A stretch of 64,000 nucleotides of DNA from positions 48,071,297 through 48,135,296 of the forward strand of contig NC_089766.1 in assembly GCF_040412425.1 (NCBI RefSeq), written 5' to 3'. The notes beneath the pieces were generated by a model. The model did not search any database. It had not been told where the DNA came from and saw only the letters and a list, made by a program, of their open reading frames with translations. The DNA comes from Macrobrachium rosenbergii (Eukaryota > Arthropoda > Malacostraca > Decapoda > Palaemonidae). Position 1 is the first letter of the stretch; every line of letters begins with the position of its first letter. Below, piece by piece: positions 58,496 to 64,000 of this stretch. The translations under genes were made by a program, and so were the position numbers.

Positions 58496-59210
58496 ATGGT
58501 GGAACTGAAGAATGTCAGCTCCAAATCGACAAGGAACACATTCAACCTACTACTACAAACACTTCCACACCAGAACTTGATCCAAATCAAGTCAGGTTGG
58601 ATCACATGGCAAGAAAAAGCAGAAAAGATCAAGCCTTTCAACCTTGAAGCAAGTCCGGCAGACCAGGCTCGACAAGCCCTAACACAACTAACTGGATCAC
58701 AAAGGGAAAGAGAAAACTTCAGTTCTCCAGCCCAGACAAGTCCACCAAAAGAAATGGAAGTGATTTTAGATCTCCCTCTCCTGCTTCACAAAGGCCCACC
58801 AACGATTCCAGCACCGCCATCCAAGAGGCAAGCAGAGGAGGATCTCCAAACCACCTAAACGAAGTAGAAGAGACAGACTGGGATCAATCGATGGAAGATC
58901 TGATGGAGGACAGAGCAGTGAAATCAGACAACCTCCCCACACTCTTGAAAGGCCTGCCAGCAAACAGGAAGATATGGACTCAGGGGACTGGATAATTGTG
59001 AAAAAGATAAATTCTTGGAAGATGATGATGACGGACAATACTACGCATCACAAGAGAACAACCAACAAAACAAAACTTCACAACTGCAGATCACGGTGAC
59101 CAATGGCACATCACGTTCAAACGCTAGCCATCCAACAAATCCCGCACCAGGCATAACACTGCACAATTCTTCGGACAGTGTTGGAGCCAGAGTCTTCCTT
59201 TTGTTATTGT
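58496..59210 (+). pseudogene. Pro/Ser- and Asp-rich ORF continuation, unidentified
   Basis: Overlapping frames carry NLEASPADQARQALTQLTGS, SPSPASQRPTNDSST, KPPKRSRRDRLGS and DSGDWIIVKK. An acidic-polar stretch (MEDDDDGQYYASQENNQQNK) follows at 59015-59100. Low-complexity, proline-rich text after a Cys-rich head is reminiscent of ORF1 proteins of non-LTR elements, but no diagnostic domain was seen. Frames change at least twice. Copy B lacks this part. Confidence 0.35.
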
Positions 59211-59374
59211 AGAGGCAACATGTGTTTTCCTGTCAAAAATATTAAAGATGGATACTATAGTCCGTTATCAGTTTCCTTCATTGGTTTTTTCATGAACCTT
59301 GTGGCCCATTATTTAGAAGTGATGAGAAAGACCAGAAATTTAAGAGAATTGGTTCCCTCATGGTATTTCTGATT

Positions 59375-60386
59375 CCTAAGGTATTAGACATCTTACCCTC
59401 TGGAAGTTAAAAGGTCTTGGAAGTTCAATTTTTGCAGTTTTATGGAAGCTTTGTGACAAGACTGATTTCTGGTGTGCCTTTCAAGTGTTGCTGTCCATGG
59501 CCGACTTCTCTTGGCTGTTGGTTGTGAAGAATTTTAGCTAGGCTGTGCTGGCTGTCTGAAATTGGTACTATGGGCGTGTTGGTGGGATAAACCAACTTAA
59601 ACAAGGGTGTCCCCTTTTCAGAAATAAGTTTGTTAGGGCATCTGTAGTCACGAAGTTTTCTGTAAATTTCTTATTTATAGAAAACTTCGTGACTACAGAT
59701 GCCCTAACAAGTAAACTAGACAGAAAACAAAAAAACTTATTGATAGCAGTGACTGGACTTATAGTGCACGTAATGTGTTATCAATATATCAAGTAAACAA
59801 GTGAAAATATGTTGAGTGAGTGCACTCGATATGGTTCATCTTTTATCAAATAGACCCTCTGTTTTAAAGGTTGCGTTGTCTTCATTTATATTTAAAAATA
59901 CTGTGATCTTCCTCAAAATCATGGTGACATAATTAAAGGTATTGTTTATGGAGCTGCCAATGTTAGGCATGAAAGTAATTTCCCCGCCCACTTCAAGAAA
60001 AATTTGACCGCTCTTAAAAAAGACAATACAATCCACAAAAGCCTAGTTGAATAGTATTGTAACTTTAAATAAAGCTAACTACATATCACGTACAAAAGCC
60101 CTACTGGATTATGATATGACTTACAAAATACTAACAAAAATTCACCTTGATCCAGTCATAAGAAATTTCAGTAACACAATGAAAATAAAAATCCTTAAAG
60201 ATAAAAAAGAACTAATAGGTAAGTAGTCCGTAAAATTTCCCTTGTTACCTTACTTGTACGGATTAGTAAAAATGCACAAGAAAATAATCGTATGCGGCCT
60301 ATTATCAGTACTGCTGGCTCAATATTATACAAACTTACGAAATATATTATCAAGCTCTTGTGCCCATTACTTGGAAAAGTCAAATA
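59375..60386 (+). pseudogene. Penelope-like reverse transcriptase, N-terminal part, copy A
   Basis: After a leader shared with copy B (readable as NKFVRASVVTKFS, then FVTTDALTSKL), the RT N-terminus appears in fragments: YDMTYKILTKIHLDPV, KDKKELIGK, and KFPLLPYLYGLVKMHKK at about 60236-60285. A frameshift then leads to text readable as NNRMRPIISTAGS and IKLLCPLLG. YGLxKxHKxNNxxRPIIS is the signature of Penelope-like RTs. The copy stops at 60386, before the catalytic motifs. It ends with the first bases of the SINE tail seen in copy B. Confidence 0.75.
59630..59710. repeat. Perfect 32-bp palindrome in Penelope leader, copy A
   Basis: Arms 59630-59661 and 59679-59710 are exact reverse complements (TTGTTAGGGCATCTGTAGTC and onward) around a 17-base loop that itself pairs over five bases. 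As RNA it would form a very stable hairpin. Copy B keeps it with two mismatches. Confidence 0.97.
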
Positions 60387-60834
60387 TACTGTATTTTAGA
60401 AGTTGTTGTTTAGTGTAATGATTCATCAACATAATTATGGAGTACTGCTATTTTGTGTAGCTTTCATTATCAATATTTTAACGAGATCATGATATGTTAG
60501 ATAAAAATTGTTTTATACAAAATATTTTGATGTTATAAATTAAATAAATTTGTTCAGTTATACAGTCTTCATTTCCTTTTAATGAAAAGTTATTACTTAA
60601 ATTTTTCAATTATTGGGGCAGTCAGGAAGATACTGCTACTGATTGCACCACTCTCAGTAAATGTGTGTGGTTTCTTTGAGCAAAACGTGCTAGGCAGCAC
60701 GATGCATCACCAAGGAGGGCAGGCAGATGCTGTCAGAGATGACTTCTGAAGAAAGTTGTGAAGCCTAGCGTAAACAAGGCTTCAGAGGGCTTGGGGAATG
60801 GCCAGCCTGCCACCTGCTGGTGTGATTTATGTCA

Positions 60835-60885
60835 TACCCTATATACAGAGGTGGTGCTCTGAGGGGACAGTTAGTCAGATGAAGA
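60835..60885 (+). promoter_or_regulatory. TATA and initiator-like core promoter, copy B
   Basis: CTATATAC at 60839-60846 and AGTCAGATG at about 60873, with the same spacing as copy A. The first ATG follows at 60908. Confidence 0.4.
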
Positions 60886-60907
60886 GGGACTAATAGTGCG
60901 TCTCTCC

Positions 60908-61510
60908 ATGATGAGTTGTCGTGATAGCGATTACTCTGGATTACAAAACTTAAAGAGATTTTCCCGACATTCAAGATCACAACCACTGGACTGTAAACAA
61001 AGGTAAGTGACGAGAAGAACATTAAATTTATTTGATCTGACGAGTGAGAGAGAAAGAAACACACACTTTTAACATAACCCTTCATCACTTCAAGATCTCT
61101 CAATGTCTGCTTCTCCTTCAGTTACAGATACCATACCTTTGGCTGAATAAGACCAATATTGTGCAGAGTATTCAACTCTGTGGTGCATCTGGGGTAACTG
61201 TTCGTGTAAACATTGTAACTTCTGTGTTCAAGTGCATAATGGTCAGTGCCTTGACTGTCCCAAAAACCAAGCAGGGATGGCCAATATGGCCCCGTAAGCA
61301 CAGCCTCCACATTAGGGGGAACCAAACAACTGACGGAGAAGGTCTCCGCCTTTCCAGTGACTATGAAGACGAAGCACGAATTCTTGCAGCCCTGGAACCC
61401 ATCATGGAGATTCAAGATAACAACGAAGAACTTCATGGTGGAATTAAAGAATGTCAGCTCCAAATCGACAAGGAACGCATTCAGTCTACTACTCCAAACA
61501 CTTCCAGACC
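60908..61510 (+). pseudogene. Two-exon Cys-rich protein of unknown function, copy B (damaged)
   Basis: The ATG at 60908 begins the same MMSCRDSDYSGLQNL text, but a 2-base difference shifts the frame before the conserved donor (GT at 61003-61004). The acceptor TTACAG ends at 61127. Exon 2 in one frame gives a clearer Cys cluster than copy A: WCIWGNCSCKHCNFC, then VQVHNGQCLDCPK. Another frame gives HIRGNQTTDGEGLRLSSDYE, then DEARILAALEPIMEIQDNN (part of the frame at 61044-61586). The cluster suggests metal binding. Both copies are damaged at different points, so an intact relative probably exists elsewhere. Confidence 0.45.
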
Positions 61511-62212
61511 ATATAGAGGGATGAATGAATTTTTATTTAGCATTTCCCAACATTTTGTGAGAGAGAGAGAGAGAAATTGTCGTTAGTGAGTGTTTCGGTT
61601 GTTGGAGGAGGGATGAGGGTCGTTAGTTGGAGTTTGTTTACGGCGCTGTCTGTCTGTCTGTTGGTAGTTCAGTATTGAGTTGAGGTTCAACTCTGAAAGT
61701 AGTCAGTTCAGTTCGTCTGAGTTTTTGATGCTGTTGTTCTCGGTGCATGTGTCTCGTCTTCCTTTTGTTATTGTATGTTCGTGAGCCATGTGTTTTCCTG
61801 TTTAATGCCGTTTGTTGGTCGAGAGTCCGTTTTAGTTTCGTTTGTGTGGTTTTGTGTGCAGTGTTGGCGACCGTGGACCATTAATCCATCTCCCAGCAAC
61901 CGAGGATCAGGGCGAGTGTTCTCTGTATATGCGTTGTGTGTTGTTTTTGTGGTTTGAATTCCGCCACAAGACATCTTACTCTCTGGAAGTTAAAAGCTCT
62001 TGCGAGTTCAATTTTTGCCGTTTTATGGAAGCTTTGTTTCAAGACCGATCTCTGGTGTGCCTTTCAAGTGTTGCTGTTCATGACCGACTTCTCTTGGCTG
62101 TTGGTTGTGAAGAATTTTAGCTAGGCTGTGCTGGCTGTCTGAAATTGGTACCATGGGCGAGTTGGTGGGATAAACCAACTTAAACAAGGGCGTCCCCCTT
62201 TCAGAAATAAGT

Positions 62213-62293
62213 TTGTTAGGGCATCTGTAGTCACGAAGTTCTCTGTAAATTTCTTATTTACAGAAAACTTAGTGACTACAGATGCCCTAACAA
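62213..62293. repeat. 32-bp palindrome in Penelope leader, copy B
   Basis: Arms 62213-62244 and 62262-62293 pair over 32 bp with two mismatches around the same 17-base loop as copy A. Confidence 0.95.
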
Positions 62294-62939
62294 GTAAACT
62301 AGACAGAAAAAAAACTTACTGATAGCAGTGACTGGACTTAGTGCACGTAATGAATGTGTTATCAATATATCCAGTAAACAAGTAAGCGAAAATGTTGCGA
62401 GTGCACTCGGATATGGTTCATCTTTCTTTTCATCGAACAGACCCTCTGTTTCAAAGGTTGCGTCGTCCCTATGTATATTTGAAAAATATTGTGATCTTCA
62501 AGATCATGGTGACATAATTAAAGGTATTGTTTATGAAGCTGCCAATGTTAGGCACGAAAGTAACTTCCTTGCTCACTTTAAGAAACATTTTATCGATCTT
62601 AAAGACAATACAATCCACAAAAGCCTAGTTGAATAGTTTTATCATTTTAAATAAAACTAACTACATATCACGTACGCAAGCCCCACTGGATTATGATAAG
62701 ACTTACAAAATACTAACAAAAATTCACCTTGATCCAGTCTTAAGAAATTTCAATAACACAATGAAAAAAACCCTTAAAGATAAAAAAGAACTAATAGGTC
62801 AGTGGTCTGTAAAATTTCCCGTTACCTTACTTGTACGGATTAGTAAATATGCACAAGAAAATAATCCTATGCGGTCTATTATCAGTACTGTTGGCCCAAT
62901 ATCATGCAAAATTTCGAAATATATTACCAAGCTTTTATG

Positions 62940-62953
62940 CCCATTACTTAGAA
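62940..62953. other. SINE target-site duplication, left
   Basis: CCCATTACTTAGAA precedes the SINE and is repeated as CCCATTACTTGGAA at 63232-63245, with one mismatch. Removing the SINE and one repeat restores a continuous Penelope reading (CPLLGTISDSH). Confidence 0.85.
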
Positions 62954-63231
62954 AAGTTAAATATATCTTAGTTCAACCAGACCACTGAGCTGATCAACAG
63001 CTCTCCTAGGGCTGGCCCGAAGGATTAGAGTTATTTTACGTGGCTAAGAACCAATTGGTTACCTAGCAAGGGACCTACAGCTTATTGTGGAATCCGAACC
63101 ACATTATAGCGAGGGAGTTTCTATCACCAGAAATAAATTCCTCTTATTCTTCACTGGCCGGTCGGAGATTCGAACTCGCAGCCAGCAGAGTGCTAGCTGA
63201 GAACAGAACCCACTCGCCCAACAAAGAACTT
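62954..63231 (-). repeat. tRNA-derived SINE, full length, inserted in Penelope RT
   Basis: On the minus strand the element begins AGTTCTTTGTTGGGCGAGTG. It carries a GAGTTCGAATCTC motif (63165-63177) matching the Pol III B box of tRNA genes. It ends in a tail whose plus-strand form is AAGTTAAATATATCTTAGTT followed by 'caaccagaccactgagctg'. Target duplications of 14 bp flank it. The same tail is found at 17254. SINEs of this kind are transcribed by RNA polymerase III and mobilised by a partner LINE. Confidence 0.9.
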
Positions 63232-63880
63232 CCCATTACTTGGAACTATCTCCGATTCTCACATATATAATACCCTAGATTTAAGTGATAAATTAAACAA
63301 TATCACTTTTTGCACCCACAGAGATTCATTGAGTTTTGAGGTTTGTTCTCTCTTTACTAAAGTCCCTATAGATTCTATTTTAGAGTATCTTAGTAATGAA
63401 CTAATCCATCATCAATTACCTCTACCTGTAAATTATTATTTCACTCACTAGGTTGTACATTTATGTTTGTAAGTTTATATTCAATGGTGAATTTTACCAA
63501 CAAATATTTGGTCCAGCAGTGGGCAACACTTTATCCCAACTCCTCTCAAACTTGTATATGGAATTCTTTGAAAAGCGTTTAGCTAATATCATTTATACTC
63601 CTTTTAAAAAAGTGGTATAGATGTGTTGACCATATTTTAGCTGTTTTGCCTGCTAAGTATTGATGTAAATGATTTACTCTCTAATTTGAATAATCAGGTA
63701 CCATCCATTAAGTTTACTTTAGAATCACAAAAAGACAACTGCCTTCCTTTCTTATGATGTTTTAATACATAGAGAACCATTTCACAATGCAAACTCAGTA
63801 TTTATAGGAAACCAACCAACAACTTAACTATGTCCATTTTTATTCAGGCCATTTTAATATCAAAATATCCATTTCTGAGT

Positions 63881-64000
63881 CCAGTCCCGTGTCAGCCGGT
63901 GAAATTCCATTACAGCACGAATTTCTAGGTATAACATTGCTAGATATACCAGAGAAAAAGAGCTTTCAGGAAAGCTGGGGTTACTTACCCCAGTCAGCGC
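63881..64000 (+). other. Unassigned sequence at the window end
   Basis: After the decayed Penelope text the sequence changes to 'gtgtcagccggtgaaattcc' and onward, which does not read as RT. It may be another repeat cut by the window edge. Confidence 0.35.

Larger units (their letters stand above)
57496..60386 (+). repeat. Duplicated unit, copy A
   Basis: From 'tattttagaagttgtcgttt' to about 58550 and again from about 59375 to 60386, this copy matches copy B (60392-62953) in order and orientation. Shared landmarks are 'ggggcagtcaggaagatact', 'agcacgatgcatcaccaagg', the promoter-like block, the two-exon Cys-rich segment, 'ctctggaagttaaaag', the 32-bp palindrome and the Penelope RT start. Middle segments differ: A has 58.56-59.19 kb of Pro/Ser/Asp-rich coding-like text that B lacks. 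Confidence 0.9.
60387..62953 (+). repeat. Duplicated unit, copy B
   Basis: Head-to-tail second copy of the unit starting at 57496. It contains the same promoter-like block (60839), the two-exon segment (60908-61510), the leader with 'ccatctcccagcaaccgagg' (61885), the palindrome (62213-62293) and the Penelope RT. The junction between copies is at about 60386-60392. 61510-61800 is unique to B. It includes a short GA run at about 61558 and a TCTG run at about 61648. Confidence 0.88.
61970..63880 (+). pseudogene. Penelope-like reverse transcriptase, copy B, interrupted by a SINE
   Basis: The N-terminus reads GLSARNECVINISSKQVSEN, DHGDIIKGIVYEAANVRHES and IVILN-type NKTNYISRTQ in two frames (62328-62988). 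The RT then gives NNPMRSIISTVGPISCKISK and ITKLLCPLL before the SINE (62954-63231). Coding resumes with PLLGTISDSHINNTLDLSDK. It continues with SLFTKVPID (motif A), IFGPAVGNTLSQLLSNLYME (motif B) and WYRCVDHILAVLP (motif C, about 63613-63650). Motif C of this family is normally YVDD, so CVDH lacks the second catalytic Asp. Frames change several times. A GIY-YIG endonuclease was not seen before unassigned sequence near 63880. Confidence 0.85.

Noticed and set aside
61030..61070. Hammerhead ribozyme in the Penelope-associated unit
   Set aside because: CTGACGAG is followed later by GAAAC, and Penelope elements are known to carry hammerheads, but no stem II pairing joins the two and copy A lacks the GAAA.
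61044..61586. 180-codon open frame as one protein
   Set aside because: It runs through the promoter-proximal intron and mixes frames. Only the HIRGNQTTDGEGL-EDEARILAALEP part is supported by comparison with copy A.
63160..63231. A functional tRNA gene
   Set aside because: The B-box-like motif is part of a ~278-bp SINE with target duplications. I could not fold a complete cloverleaf from it.

Overview
This is a eukaryotic window, most likely from a decapod crustacean. It is AT-rich and has no operons and no long host open reading frames. Its repeat families are ones I associate with shrimp, prawn and crayfish genomes: a SINE-like repeat with a GTCAGTGCACC-type head, a tRNA-derived SINE, DIRS, Penelope-like, Merlin, piggyBac and Tigger elements. 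The taxon is an inference from repeat content. I found no exon that I can assign with confidence to a conserved host gene. The readable protein traces are almost all decayed mobile elements.

Layout. 1-21 kb: AT-rich non-coding DNA with scattered SINE-like copies (661, 2026, 6632, 7621), small direct and inverted duplications, a displaced DIRS fragment (17582) and a Tigger-type terminus (19141). 21-25 kb: a minus-strand Tigger/pogo element, truncated at its 5' end. Its terminus is at 21398, its broken transposase lies at 24.37-25.01 kb, and between them is an array of duplicated small exon-like modules in TACAG-rich DNA. 25.7-28.9 kb: a broken hAT transposase, then the 3' end of a non-LTR retrotransposon that begins inside a foldback. 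29-35.8 kb: a Merlin fragment, several tandem duplications and a minus-strand SINE-like copy. 35.87-39.31 kb: a piggyBac element with intact ends, TTAA target duplications and a dead transposase. 39.5-45.7 kb: a minisatellite of roughly 127-bp units, regular in its first half and degraded in its second. 47.4-50.2 kb: a DIRS-like retroelement (gag, RT and RNase H; no tyrosine recombinase seen). 50.3-56.9 kb: dispersed repeat copies carrying Merlin fossils, a (GA)n tract, a Mutator-like transposase remnant, a better Merlin transposase and a foldback element. 57.5-64 kb: two head-to-tail copies of a roughly 2.5-2.9 kb unit, each with a promoter-like block, a two-exon Cys-rich gene of unknown function and the 5' part of a Penelope-like reverse transcriptase. 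The second copy is interrupted by a tRNA-derived SINE with target-site duplications and runs to about the window end.

The pieces do not form a pathway. The window is best read as layered insertions: piggyBac landed in DNA already carrying the minisatellite unit, the SINE landed in a Penelope element before that segment was duplicated, and the minisatellite grew from one segment of a dispersed Merlin-bearing repeat. The most unusual items are the exon-module array beside the Tigger transposase, the origin of the minisatellite, the 32-bp perfect palindrome in the Penelope copies, and the Cys-rich two-exon unit.
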